Below, in pieces: positions 1 through 11,407 of a stretch of DNA of 64,000 bases (positions within the stretch are counted from its first letter, which is position 1; every line of letters begins with the position of its first letter). The position numbers were made by a program, and so were the translations under genes. Location: the NCBI RefSeq assembly GCF_947179165.1, contig NC_077239.1:1-64000 (forward strand). Direction: 5' to 3'. The stretch is from Solanum dulcamara (taxonomy: Eukaryota; Streptophyta; Magnoliopsida; Solanales; Solanaceae). The notes under the pieces were generated by a model that was given only the letters and a program-made list of their open reading frames with translations, was not told the origin of the DNA and ran no database searches.

Positions 1-339
1 TATTTGCAACACAATAGGAATTAGGCGATTTTCCAGTTTTCGTGTTTGTTAGCCACAGATGTTTTAGGTGTCGTGGTTCCGGGTCGAATTTTCTTGGATT
101 CTTCCATAGTAGCGTCCGTAACGACCTAGGGAATGACTTTAGTAGCCCCAGCGATGCTTTAGAAGGGATTATGAGCATTTTATTGGCGACCCAATAAGAA
201 TTAGGTAATTTTACCAGTTTTTCATGTGTGTTAGCCTACTAATTTTTTAGGTGTGGGGGTCCTGGTCCAATTTTCTTGGATTCTTCCATAGTATCGTCCG
301 TAAATACCTGGGTAACGACTCTAGTCACCCCGGAGGCGC
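1..339 (+). repeat. HOR-1 partial unit at window edge (monomers E and A of variant type 4)
   Basis: The window opens inside an E monomer carrying CACAGATGTTTTAGG, the mark of unit type 4 also seen at 3637 and 7275. Against those copies it lacks one T in the run before CGTGTTTG (around 37-40) and one C in AGCCCACAG (around 51-54). Both single-base losses lie within 55 bases of the sequence edge and could be read-end or assembly errors. Confidence 0.85.
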
Positions 340-1249
340 TTTAGAGGGGTTTAGGAGCATTTTATTGCAATGAAATAGGAATTAGGCAATTTTGCCAGTT
401 TTTCGTGTGTGTTAGCCCACGGATTTTTTAGGTGTCGGGGGTTCAGGTTGAATTTTCTTGGATTCTTCCATAGTAGCGCCCATAACGACCTAGGGAATGA
501 CTTCAGTAGCCTCGACGACTCTTTAGAAGGATTTAAGAGCATTTTATTGGCGACATAATAGGAATTAGGCGATTTTGCTAATTTTTTATGTGTGTTAGCC
601 ACAGATTTTTAGGTACTGTGGGTTCGGGTTGAATTTGCTTGAATTTTTCCATTGTAGCATCCGTAACGAACTAGGGAACGACTCCATTAGACCAGGCGGC
701 GCTTTAGAGGGGTTTAGATGCATTTTATTGGCTACGCAATAGGAATTAGGCGATTTTGCTAGTTTTTCGTGTGTGTTAACCCACATAATTTTTAGGTGCC
801 GGGGGTCCGGGTTGAATTTTCTTGGATTCTTCCATCGTAGCATCCGTAACGACCTATGGAACGACTATAGTAGCCCCGTCAGTGCTTTGGAGGGGTTTAG
901 GAGCATTTTATTTGCAACACAATAGGAATTAGGCGATTTTCCAGTTTTTCGTGTTTGTTAGCCCACAGATTTTTTAGGTGTCGTGGTTCCGGGTCGAATT
1001 TTCTTGGATTCTTCCATAGTAGCGTCCGTGACGACCTAGGGAATGACTTTAGTAGCCCCAGCGATGCTTTAGAAGGGATTATGAGCATTTTATTGGCGAC
1101 CCAATAAGAATTAGGTAATTTTACCAGTTTTTCATGTGTGTTAGCCTACTAATTTTTTAGGTGTGGGGGTCCTGGTCCAATTTTCTTGGATTCTTCCATA
1201 GTATCGTCCGTAAATATCTGGGTAACGACTCTAGTCACCCCGAAGGCGC
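340..1249 (+). repeat. HOR-1 unit, variant type 1, copy 1
   Basis: Five monomers B-C-D-E-A. Type 1 marks are CTCGACGACTCTTTAGAAGG followed by ATTTAAGAG in B, and GTCCGTGACGACC in E. Both recur exactly one super-period (3638 bp) later in the unit at 3978 and in no other unit. Non-coding. Confidence 0.85.
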
Positions 1250-2158
1250 TTTAGAGGGGTTTAGGAGCATTTTATTGCAATGAAATAGGAATTAGGCAAT
1301 TTTGCCAGTTTTTCGTGTGTGTTAGCCCACGGATTTTTTAGGTGTCGGGGGTTCAGGTTGAATTTTCTTAGATTCTTCCATAGTAGCGCCCATAACGACC
1401 TAGGGAATGACTTCAGTAGCCTCGGCGACTCTTTAGAAGGGTTTAAGAGCATTTTATTGGCGACATAATAGGAATTAGGCGATTTTGCTAATTTTTTATG
1501 TGTGTTAGCCACAGATTTTTAGGTACTGTGGGTTCGGGTTGAATTTGCTTGAATTTTTCCATTGTAGCATCCGTAACGAACTAGGGAACGACTCCATTAG
1601 ACCAGGCGGCGCTTTAGAGGGGTTTAGATGCATTTTATTGGCTACGCAATAGGAATTAGGCGATTTTGCTAGTTTTTCGTGTGTGTTAACCCACATAATT
1701 TTTAGGTGCCGGGGGTCCGGGTTGAATTTTCTTGGATTCTTCCATCGTAGCATCCGTAACGACCTATGGAACGACTATAGTAGCCCCGTCAGTGCTTTGG
1801 AGGGGTTTAGGAGCATTTTATTTGCAACACAATAGGAATTAGGCGATTTTCCAGTTTTTCGTGTTTGTTAGCCCACAGATTTTTTAGGTGTCGTGGTTCC
1901 GGGTCGAATTTTCTTGGATTCTTCCATAGTAGCATCCGTAACGACCTAGGGAATGACTTTAGTAGCCCAGCGATGCTTTAGAAGGGATTATGAGCATTTT
2001 ATTGGCGACCCAATAAGAATTAGGTAATTTTACCAGTTTTTCATGTGTGTTAGCCTACTAATTTTTTAGGTGTGGGGGTCCTGGTCCAATTTTCTTGGAT
2101 TCTTCCATAGTATCGTCCGTAAATACCTGGGTAACGACTCTAGTCACCCCGAAGGCGC
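1250..2158 (+). repeat. HOR-1 unit, variant type 2, copy 1
   Basis: Marked by TTTTCTTAGATTCTTCC in monomer B. The A monomer just before it has AAATATCTGGG in place of AAATACCTGGG. Both marks recur together at 4888. Otherwise nearly identical to its neighbours. Confidence 0.85.
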
Positions 2159-3067
2159 TTTAGAGGGGTTTAGGAGCATTTTATTGCAATGAAATAGGAA
2201 TTAGGCAATTTTGCCAGTTTTTCGTGTGTGTTAGCCCACGGATTTTTTAGGTGTCGGGGGTTCAGGTTGAATTTTCTTGGATTCTTCCATAGTAGCGCCC
2301 ATAACGACCTAGGGAATGACTTTAGTAGCCTCGGCGACTCTTTAGAAGGGTTTAAGAGCATTTTATTGGCGACATAATAGGAATTAGGCGATTTTGCTAA
2401 TTTTTTATGTGTGTTAGCCACAGATTTTTAGGTACTGTGGGTTCGGGTTGAATTTGCTTGAATTTTTCCATTGTAGCATCCGTAACGAACTAGGGAACGA
2501 CTCCATTAGACCAGGCGGCGCTTTAGAGGGGTTTAGAAGCATTTTATTGGCTACGCAATAGGAATTAGGCGATTTTGCTAGTTTTTCGTGTGTGTTAACC
2601 CATAGATTTTTTAGGTGCCGGGGGTCCGGGTTGAATTTTATTGAATTCTTCCATAATAGCGTCCGTAATGACCTATGTAACGACTATAGTAGCCCCGTCA
2701 GTGCTTTGGAGGGGTTTAGGAGCATTTTATTTGCAACATAATAGGAATTAGGCGATTTTCCAGTTTTTCGTGTTTGTTAGCCCACAGAATTTTTAGGTGT
2801 CGTGGTTCCGGGTCGAATTTTCTTGGATTCTTCCATAGTAGCGTCCGTAACGACCTAGGGAATGACTTTAGTAGCCCAGCGATGCTTTAGAAGGGATTAT
2901 GAGCATTTTATTGGCGACCCAATAAGAATTAGGTAATTTTACCAGTTTTTCATGTGTGTTAGCCTACTAATTTTTTAGGTGTGGGGGTCCTGGTCCAATT
3001 TTCTTGGATTCTTCCATAGTATCGTCCGTAAATACCTGGGTAACGACTCTAGTCACCCCGAAGGCGC
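2159..3067 (+). repeat. HOR-1 unit, variant type 3, copy 1, with an outlier D monomer
   Basis: Type 3 marks are ATGACTTTAGTAGCCTCGG in B, and CAACATAATAGG plus CACAGAATTTTTAGG in E. They recur at 5797 and 7616. Its D monomer (about 2521-2705) is unlike the other D monomers, as described in its own entry. Confidence 0.85.
2521..2705 (+). repeat. Outlier D monomer inside HOR-1, possible conversion tract
   Basis: Other HOR-1 D monomers read TTTAGATGCATTTTATTGG, CCACAT(A/T)ATTTTTAGG, CCATCGTAGCATCCGTAACG and CCTATGGAACG. This one reads TTTAGAAGCATTTTATTGG, CCCATAGATTTTTTAGG, TTATTGAATTCTTCC, ATAATAGCGTCCGTAATG and CCTATGTAACG. The changes cluster in one monomer while its flanks are almost invariant. 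That fits conversion from another monomer, or an ancestral form that escaped homogenisation. At 6052-6300 the type 3 sister shares only the GAATTTTATTG change. Confidence 0.75.
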
Positions 3068-3977
3068 TTTAGAGGGGTTTAGGAGCATTTTATTGCAATG
3101 AAATAGGAATTAGGCAATTTTGCCAGTTTTTCGTGTGTGTTAGCCCACGGATTTTTTAGGTGTCGGGGGTTCAGGTTGAATTTTCTTGGATTCTTCCATA
3201 GTAGCGCCCATAACGACCTAGGGAATGACTTCAGTAGCCTCGGCGACTCTTTAGAAGGGTTTAAGAGCATTTTATTGGCGACATAATAGGAATTAGGCGA
3301 TTTTGCTAATTTTTTATGTGTGTTAGCCACAGATTTTTAGGTACTGTGGGTTCGGGTTGAATTTGCTTGAATTTTTCCATTGTAGCATCCGTAACGAACT
3401 AGGAAACGACTCCATTAGACCAGGCGGCGCTTTAGAGGGGTTTAGATGCATTTTATTGGCTACGCAATAGGAATTAGGCGATTTTGCTAGTTTTTCGTGT
3501 GTGTTAACCCACATAATTTTTAGGTGCCGGGGGTCCGGGTTGAATTTTCTTGGATTCTTCCATCGTAGCATCCGTAACGACCTATGGAACGACTATAGTA
3601 GCCCCATCAGTGCTTTGGAGGGGTTTAGGAGCATTTTATTTGCAACACAATAGGAATTAGGCGATTTTCCAGTTTTTCGTGTTTGTTAGCCCACAGATGT
3701 TTTAGGTGTCGTGGTTCCGGGTCGAATTTTCTTGGATTCTTCCATAGTAGCGTCCGTAATGACCTAGGGAATGACTTTAGTAGCCCCAGCGATGCTTTAG
3801 AAGGGATTATGAGCATTTTATTGGCGACCCAATAAGAATTAGGTAATTTTACCAGTTTTTCATGTGTGTTAGCCTACTAATTTTTTAGGTGTGGGGGTCC
3901 TGGTCCAATTTTCTTGGATTCTTCCATAGTATCGTCCGTAAATACCTGGGTAACGACTCTAGTCACCCCGGAGGCGC
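3068..3977 (+). repeat. HOR-1 unit, variant type 4, copy 1
   Basis: Marked by AGCCCCATCAGTGC between D and E and by CACAGATGTTTTAGG in E. Both recur at 6706-7615. The same E form opens the window. Confidence 0.85.
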
Positions 3978-4887
3978 TTTAGAGGGGTTTAGGAGCATTT
4001 TATTGCAATGAAATAGGAATTAGGCAATTTTGCCAGTTTTTCGTGTGTGTTAGCCCACGGATTTTTTAGGTGTCGGGGGTTCAGGTTGAATTTTCTTGGA
4101 TTCTTCCATAGTAGCGCCCATAACGACCTAGGGAATGACTTCAGTAGCCTCGACGACTCTTTAGAAGGATTTAAGAGCATTTTATTGGCGACATAATAGG
4201 AATTAGGCGATTTTGCTAATTTTTTATGTGTGTTAGCCACAGATTTTTAGGTACTGTGGGTTCGGGTTGAATTTGCTTGAATTTTTCCATTGTAGCATCC
4301 GTAACGAACTAGGGAACGACTCCATTAGACCAGGCGGCGCTTTAGAGGGGTTTAGATGCATTTTATTGGCTACGCAATAGGAATTAGGCGATTTTGCTAG
4401 TTTTTCGTGTGTGTTAACCCACATAATTTTTAGGTGCCGGGGGTCCGGGTTGAATTTTCTTGGATTCTTCCATCGTAGCATCCGTAACGACCTATGGAAC
4501 GACTATAGTAGCCCCGTCAGTGCTTTGGAGGGGTTTAGGAGCATTTTATTTGCAACACAATAGGAATTAGGCGATTTTCCAGTTTTTCGTGTTTGTTAGC
4601 CCACAGATTTTTTAGGTGTCGTGGTTCCGGGTCGAATTTTCTTGGATTCTTCCATAGTAGCGTCCGTGACGACCTAGGGAATGACTTTAGTAGCCCCAGC
4701 GATGCTTTAGAAGGGATTATGAGCATTTTATTGGCGACCCAATAAGAATTAGGTAATTTTACCAGTTTTTCATGTGTGTTAGCCTACTAATTTTTTAGGT
4801 GTGGGGGTCCTGGTCCAATTTTCTTGGATTCTTCCATAGTATCGTCCATAAATATCTGGGTAACGACTCTAGTCACCCCGAAGGCGC
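3978..4887 (+). repeat. HOR-1 unit, variant type 1, copy 2
   Basis: Matches the unit at 340 in all type 1 marks (CGACGACTC with GGATTT in B, GTCCGTGACG in E). It begins the second cycle of the 3638-bp super-period. Confidence 0.85.
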
Positions 4888-5796
4888 TTTAGAGGGGTTT
4901 AGGAGCATTTTATTGCAATGAAATAGGAATTAGGCAATTTTGCCAGTTTTTCGTGTGTGTTAGCCCACGGATTTTTTAGGTGTCGGGGGTTCAGGTTGAA
5001 TTTTCTTAGATTCTTCCATAGTAGCGCCCATAACGACCTAGGGAATGACTTCAGTAGCCTCGGCGACTCTTTAGAAGGGTTTAAGAGCATTTTATTGGCG
5101 ACATAATAGGAATTAGGCGATTTTGCTAATTTTTTATGTGTGTTAGCCACAGATTTTTAGGTACTGTGGGTTCGGGTTGAATTTGCTTGAATTTTTCCAT
5201 TGTAGCATCCGTAACGAACTAGGGAACGACTCCATTAGACCAGGCGGCGCTTTAGAGGGGTTTAGATGCATTTTATTGGCTACGCAATAGGAATTAGGCG
5301 ATTTTGCTAGTTTTTCGTGTGTGTTAACCCACATAATTTTTAGGTGCCGGGGGTCCGGGTTGAATTTTCTTGGATTCTTCCATCGTAGCATCCGTAACGA
5401 CCTATGGAACGACTATAGTAGCCCCGTCAGTGCTTTGGAGGGGTTTAGGAGCATTTTATTTGCAACATAATAGGAATTAGGCGATTTTCCAGTTTTTCGT
5501 GTTTGTTAGCCCACAGATTTTTTAGGTGTCGTGGTTCCGGGTCGAATTTTCTTGGATTCTTCCATAGTAGCATCCGTAACGACCTAGGGAATGACTTTAG
5601 TAGCCCAGCGATGCTTTAGAAGGGATTATGAGCATTTTATTGGCGACCCAATAAGAATTAGGTAATTTTACCAGTTTTTCATGTGTGTTAGCCTACTAAT
5701 TTTTTAGGTGTGGGGGTCCTGGTCCAATTTTCTTGGATTCTTCCATAGTATCGTCCGTAAATACCTGGGTAACGACTCTAGTCACCCCGAAGGCGC
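4888..5796 (+). repeat. HOR-1 unit, variant type 2, copy 2
   Basis: Shares CTTAGATTCTTCC in B, and the preceding AAATATCTGGG, with the unit at 1250. Its E monomer has CAACATAATAGG where the first copy has CAACACAATAGG, so sister units have begun to differ. Confidence 0.85.
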
Positions 5797-6705
5797 TTTA
5801 GAGGGGTTTAGGAGCATTTTATTGCAATGAAATAGGAATTAGGCAATTTTGCCAGTTTTTCGTGTGTGTTAGCCCACGGATTTTTTAGGTGTCGGGGGTT
5901 CAGGTTGAATTTTCTTGGATTCTTCCATAGTAGCGCCCATAACGACCTAGGGAATGACTTTAGTAGCCTCGGCGACTCTTTAGAAGGGTTTAAGAGCATT
6001 TTATTGGCGACATAATAGGAATTAGGCGATTTTGCTAATTTTTTATGTGTGTTAGCCACAGATTTTTAGGTACTGTGGGTTCGGGTTGAATTTGCTTGAA
6101 TTTTTCCATTGTAGCATCCGTAACGAACTAGGAAACGACTCCATTAGACCAGGCGGCGCTTTAGAGGGGTTTAGATGCATTTTATTGGCTACGCAATAGG
6201 AATTAGGCGATTTTGCTAGTTTTTCGTGTGTGTTAACCCACATATTTTTTAGGTGCCGGGGGTCCGGGTTGAATTTTATTGGATTCTTCCATCGTAGCAT
6301 CCGTAACGACCTATGGAACGACTATAGTAGCCCCGTCAGTGCTTTGGAGGGGTTTAGGAGCATTTTATTTGCAACATAATAGGAATTAGGCGATTTTCCA
6401 GTTTTTCGTGTTTGTTAGCCCACAGAATTTTTAGGTGTCGTGGTTCCGGGTCGAATTTTCTTGGATTCTTCCATAGTAGCGTCCGTAACGACCTAGGGAA
6501 TGACTTTAGTAGCCCAGCGATGCTTTAGAAGGGATTATGAGCATTTTATTGGCGACCCAATAAGAATTAGGTAATTTTACCAGTTTTTCATGTGTGTTAG
6601 CCTACTAATTTTTTAGGTGTGGGGGTCCTGGTCCAATTTTCTTGGATTCTTCCATAGTATCGTCCGTAAATACCTGGGTAACGACTCTAGTCACCCCGAA
6701 GGCGC
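5797..6705 (+). repeat. HOR-1 unit, variant type 3, copy 2
   Basis: Shares GACTTTAGTAGCCTCGG in B and CACAGAATTTTTAGG in E with the unit at 2159. The D monomer carries CACATATTTTTTAGG and GAATTTTATTGG, intermediate between the outlier D at 2521 and the usual D. Confidence 0.85.
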
Positions 6706-7615
6706 TTTAGAGGGGTTTAGGAGCATTTTATTGCAATGAAATAGGAATTAGGCAATTTTGCCAGTTTTTCGTGTGTGTTAGCCCACGGATTTTTTAGGTG
6801 TCGGGGGTTCAGGTTGAATTTTCTTGGATTCTTCCATAGTAGCGCCCATAACGACCTAGGGAATGACTTCAGTAGCCTCGGCGACTCTTTAGAAGGGTTT
6901 AAGAGCATTTTATTGGCGACATAATAGGAATTAGGCGATTTTGCTAATTTTTTATGTGTGTTAGCCACAGATTTTTAGGTACTGTGGGTTCGGGTTGAAT
7001 TTGCTTGAATTTTTCCATTGTAGCATCCGTAACGAACTAGGAAACGACTCCATTAGACCAGGCGGCGCTTTAGAGGGGTTTAGATGCATTTTATTGGCTA
7101 CGCAATAGGAATTAGGCGATTTTGCTAGTTTTTCGTGTGTGTTAACCCATATAATTTTTAGGTGCCGGGGGTCCGGGTTGAATTTTCTTGGATTCTTCCA
7201 TCGTAGCATCCGTAACGACCTATGGAACGACTATAGTAGCCCCATCAGTGCTTTGGAGGGGTTTAGGAGCATTTTATTTGCAACACAATAGGAATTAGGC
7301 GATTTTCCAGTTTTTCGTGTTTGTTAGCCCACAGATGTTTTAGGTGTCGTGGTTCCGGGTCGAATTTTCTTGGATTCTTCCATAGTAGCGTCCGTAACGA
7401 CCTAGGGAATGACTTTAGTAGCCCCAGCGATGCTTTAGAAGGGATTATGAGCATTTTATTGGCGACCCAATAAGAATTAGGTAATTTTACCAGTTTTTCA
7501 TGTGTGTTAGCCTACTAATTTTTTAGGTGTGGGGGTCCTGGTCCAATTTTTTTGGATTCTTCCATAGTATCGTCCGTAAATACCTGGGTAACGACTCTAG
7601 TCACCCCGAAGGCGC
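6706..7615 (+). repeat. HOR-1 unit, variant type 4, copy 2
   Basis: Shares CCCCATCAGTGC and ACAGATGTTTTAGG with the unit at 3068. In its closing A monomer, around 7600, the next unit is entered with CACCCCGAAGGCGC. The two type 1 units are instead entered with CACCCCGGAGGCGC, so the super-period breaks here. Confidence 0.85.
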
Positions 7616-8524
7616 TTTAGAGGGGTTTAGGAGCATTTTATTGCAATGAAATAGGAATTAGGCAATTTTGCCAGTTTTTCGTGTGTGTTAGCCCACGGAT
7701 TTTTTAGGTGTCGGGGGTTCAGGTTGAATTTTCTTGGATTCTTCCATAGTAGCGCCCATAACGACCTAGGGAATGACTTTAGTAGCCTCGGCGACTCTTT
7801 AGAAGGGTTTAAGAGCATTTTATTGGCGACATAATAGGAATTAGGCGATTTTGCTAATTTTTTATGTGTGTTAGCCACAGATTTTTAGGTACTGTGGGTT
7901 CGGGTTGAATTTGCTTGAATTTTTCCATTGTAGCATCCGTAACGAACTAGGGAACGACTCCATTAGACCAGGCGGCGCTTTAGAGGGGTTTAGATGCATT
8001 TTATTGGCTACGCAATAGGAATTAGGCGATTTTGCTAGTTTTTCGTGTGTGTTAACCCACATATTTTTTAGGTGCCGGGGGTCCGGGTTGAATTTTCTTG
8101 GATTCTTCCATCGTAGCATCCGTAACGACCTATGGAACGACTATAGTAGCCCCGTCAGTGCTTTGGAGGGGTTTAGGAGCATTTTATTTGCAACATAATA
8201 GGAATTAGGCGATTTTCCAGTTTTTCGTGTTTGTTAGCCCACAGAATTTTTAGGTGTCGTGGTTCCGGGTCGAATTTTCTTGGATTCTTCCATAGTAGCG
8301 TCCGTAACGACCTAGGGAATGACTTTAGTAGCCCAGCGATGCTTTAGAAGGGATTATGAGCATTTTATTGGCGACCCAATAAGAATTAGGTAATTTTACC
8401 AGTTTTTCATGTGTGTTAGCCTACTAATTTTTTAGGTGTGGGGGTCCTGGTCCAATTTTCTTGGATTCTTCCATAGTATCGTCCGTAAATACCTGGGTAA
8501 CGACTCTAGTCACCCCGAAGGCGC
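7616..8524 (+). repeat. HOR-1 unit, type 3-like, out of cycle
   Basis: A type 1 unit would be expected here. Instead B has GACTTTAGTAGCCTCGG, D has CACATATTTTTTAGG and E has CAACATAATAGG with ACAGAATTTTTAGG, all type 3 marks. The order is therefore 1-2-3-4-1-2-3-4-3-(4), as if two units were removed by unequal exchange. Confidence 0.8.
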
Positions 8525-8810
8525 TTTAGAGGGGTTTAGGAGCATTTTATTGCAATGAAATAGGAATTAGGCAATTTTGCCAGTTTTTCGTGTGTGTTAG
8601 CCCACGGATTTTTTAGGTGTCGGGGGTTCAGGTTGAATTTTCTTGGATTCTTCCATAGTAGCGCCCATAACGACCTAGGGAATGACTTCAGTAGCCTCGG
8701 CGACTCTTTAGAAGGGTTTAAGAGCATTTTATTGGCGACATAATAGGAATTAGGCGATTTTGCTAATTTTTTATGTGTGTTAGCCACAGATTTTTAGGTA
8801 CTGTGGGTTT
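8525..8810 (+). repeat. Last, truncated HOR-1 unit and domain edge
   Basis: Monomer B is complete and has the GACTTCAGTAGCCTCGG form expected of type 4. Monomer C keeps GTTAGCCACAGATTTTTAGG and TACTGTGGG, then changes to TTTGGGTTGAATTTTCTTGG where HOR-1 has TTGCTTGAATTTTTCC. Monomers D and E are absent, so the edge lies inside C, between about 8780 and 8815. Confidence 0.8.
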
Positions 8811-9643
8811 GGGTTGAATTTTCTTGGATTCTTCCATTGTAGCATCCGTAACGATCTAGGGAACGACTCTAGTAGCCCCGACGCCGCTTTTGAGGAGTTT
8901 AGGAGCATTTTATTTGCAATGCAATAGGAATTAGGCGATTTTGCCAGTTTTTCGTGTTTATTATCCCACAAAATTTTTAGGTGCTGGCGGTCCGGGCTGA
9001 ATTTTCTTAGATTCTTCTATAGTAGTGTCCGTAACAACCTAGAGAACGAATCTAGTAGCCCCGGAGGCTCTTTAGAGGAGTTTAGGAGCATTTTATTGGC
9101 GACGCAATAGAAATTAGGCAATTTTGCCAGTTTTTCGTATGTGTTAGCCCACAGAATTTTTAGGTGCCGGGGGTCTGGGTTGAATTTTCTTGGATTCTTC
9201 CATTTTAGCATCCGTAACGACCTAGGGAATGACTCCAGTATCCCTGACCATGCTTTAGAGGAGTTTAGGATCATTTTACTGGCGACGCAATAGGAATTAG
9301 AAGATTTTGCCAGTTTTTCATTTGTGTTAGCGCACGGATTTTTTGTTGCATGGGTTCCGGGTCGAAATTTCTTAGAATCTTCAATAGTAACATCCGTAAC
9401 AACCTAGGGAACGACTCCATTAGCCCCGGCAGCACTCTAGAAAGGTTTAGTAATATTTTATTAGCGACGCGATAGGAATTAGGCAATTTTGCCAATTTTT
9501 TGTGTGTATTAGCCCATAGATTTTTTGGGTGCCGGAAGTACGGGCCAAATTTTATTGGATTCTTACATAGTAGCATCCGTAACGACCTGGAGAACGAATC
9601 TAGTAGCCACGGAGGCTCTTTAGAGGGGTTTAGGATCATTTTA

Positions 9644-10130
9644 TTGGCAATAAAATAGGATTTAGGCTATTTTGCCAGTTTTTCGTGTGTGTTAGCACAC
9701 AGATTTTTTAGGTGCCGGGGGTCCGGGTTGCATTTTCTTGGATTCTTTAATATTAGCATCCTTAACGACCTAGGGAACGACTCTAGTAGCCCCGGTGGCG
9801 ATTTAGAGGAGTTTAGGAGCATTTTATTGGCGACACACTAGGAATTAGGCGATTTTGCCAGTTTTTCATGTATGTTAACCCACGGATTTTTTTAGGTGCC
9901 GGGGGTCTGGGTCGAATTTTCTTTGATTCTTTCATAGTAACGTCCGTAACGACCTAGGGAATGATTCAGTAGCCCCGGCGGCGCTTTAGAGGGGTTTAGG
10001 ATCATTTTATTGGCGACGCAATAGGAATTAGGCAATTTTGCCAGTTTTTCGTGTGTGTTAGCCCATGGATTTTTTAGGTGCCGGGGGTCCAGGTCGAATT
10101 TTCTAAGATTATTTTGTAGTAGCATCCGTA
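9644..10130 (+). repeat. Local duplication, copy 1 (partner 1277 bp downstream)
   Basis: Begins TTGGCAATAAAATAGGATTT and includes the rare variants TTAATATTAGCATCCTTAAC, CATGTATGTTAACCCACGG and AAGATTATTTTGTAGTAGC. The same variants in the same order occur at 10921-11407. The offset of 1277 bp equals seven monomers. Confidence 0.8.
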
Positions 10131-10540
10131 ACGATTTAGGGAATGAATCCAGTAGCCCAGCGGTGTTTTAGAAGGGTTTAGGAGCATTGTGTTAGCGACG
10201 CAATAAAAATTAGGCGATTTTGTCTGTTTTTCGTGGGTGTTAGCCCACAAATTTTTTAGGTGCGGGGGTCCAGGTTGAATTTTCTTGGATTCTTCCATTG
10301 TAGCATCCATAACGACCTAGGGATCGACTTCTGTATCCCCAGCAGTGCTTTAGAATGGTTTAGAAACATTTTATAGGCGATGCAATAGGTATTAGGCAAT
10401 TTTGCCAATTTTTCGTGTATGTTAGCGACAGATTATTTAGGTGTCAGGGGTGCGGGTTGAATTTTATTGGATTCTTCCATAGTAGCATCTGTAACGACCT
10501 AGGGAACGATTCTAGTAGCCCCGGCGGCGCTTTAGAAGGG

Positions 10541-10920
10541 TTTAGGAGCATTTTATTGGCGACGCAATAGAAATTAGGCGATTTTGTCAGTTTTTCGTGA
10601 GTGTTAACCCACAGACTTTTTAGGTGCCGGGGGTCTGGGCCTAATTTTCTTGGATTCTTCCATAGTAGCGTCCGTAAAGACCTAGGTAATGACTCTAGTA
10701 GCCCTGACGACGCTTTAGAAGGGTTTAGGAGCATTCTATTGGCGACGCAATAAGAATTAGGCAATTTTACCATTTGTTTGTGTGTGTTAGCCTACTGATT
10801 TTTTAGGTGTGGGGGTCCGGGTCGAATTTTCTTGGATTCTTCCATAGTAGCATCCGTAACGACCTGGGGAACGACTTTAGTAGCCCCGAAGGCGCTTTAG
10901 AGGGGTTAAGGATCATTTTA
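10541..10920 (+). repeat. ACAGACTTTTTAGG / GCATTCTATTGG monomer pair, copy 1 of 4
   Basis: A monomer with CACAGACTTTTTAGG and GGGCCTAA is followed by one with AGCCCTGACG and GCATTCTATTGG. This pair of rare variants occurs with GACTTTTTAGG at 10614, 11711, 29756 and 30471. It ties 10.3-12.7 kb to 29.6-31.8 kb. Confidence 0.75.
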
Positions 10921-11407
10921 TTGGCAATAAAATAGGATTTAGGCTATTTTGCCAGTTTTTCGTGTGTGTTAGCACACAGATTTTTTAGGTGCCGGGGGTC
11001 CGGGTTGCATTTTCTTGGATTTTTTAATATTAGCATCCTTAACGACCTAGGGAACGACTCTAGTAGCCCCGGTGGCGATTTAGAGGAGTTTAGGAGCATT
11101 TTATTGGCGACATACTAGGAATTAGGCGATTTTGCCAGTTTTTCATGTATGTTAACCCACGGATTTTTTTAGGTGCCGGGGGTCCGGGTCGAATTTTCTT
11201 TGATTCTTTCATAGTAACGTCCGTAACGACCTAGGGAATGATTCAGTAGCCCCGGCGGCGCTTTAGAGGGGTTTAGGATCATTTTATTGGCGACGCAATA
11301 GGAATTAGGCAATTTTGCTAGTTTTTCGTGTGTGTTAGCCCATGGATTTTTTAGGTGCCGGGGGTCCAGGTCGAATTTTCTAAGATTATTTTGTAGTAGC
11401 ATCCGTA
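10921..11407 (+). repeat. Local duplication, copy 2 (seven monomers after 9644)
   Basis: Repeats the variant series of 9644-10130. After about 11420 the two copies part: copy 1 passes to a monomer with GCATTGTGTTAGCGACGC, while copy 2 passes to a duplicated monomer. Confidence 0.8.

Larger units (their letters stand above)
1..8810 (+). repeat. HOR-1: homogeneous five-monomer higher-order repeat, 909/910 bp
   Basis: Five distinguishable monomers (called A-E here) recur in fixed order. A has CAATAAGAATTAGGTAATTT and GGTGTGGGGGTCCTGGTCC. B has TTTTATTGCAATGAAATAGG and GCGCCCATAACGACC. C has GTTAGCCACAGATTTTTAGG and GAATTTGCTTGAATTTTTCC. D has ATTGGCTACGCAATAGG. E has TATTTGCAACA and GCGATTTTCCAG. 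Monomer B starts at 340, 1250, 2159, 3068, 3978, 4888, 5797, 6706, 7616 and 8525, giving steps of 909 or 910. Units differ at only a handful of bases, so homogenisation is recent. The domain ends inside a C monomer near 8780-8815, where the sequence passes to diverged monomers. Confidence 0.93.

Noticed and set aside
60..90. CENP-B-box-like motif in TTTTTCGTGTGTGTTAGCCC
   Set aside because: It shares TTCG but lacks the required A and CGGG at the right spacing of the mammalian CENP-B box, and no such system is expected in plants.
95..115. G-quadruplex at GCCGGGGGTCCGGGTCG
   Set aside because: Only two G runs lie close together. The next run of three Gs is about 50 bases away, so the monomer does not make a convincing intramolecular quadruplex.
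1..8810. CRISPR array
   Set aside because: The regular repetition is of contiguous ~183-bp monomers without unique spacers. Repeat and intervening sequence are both repeated, which is satellite organisation.
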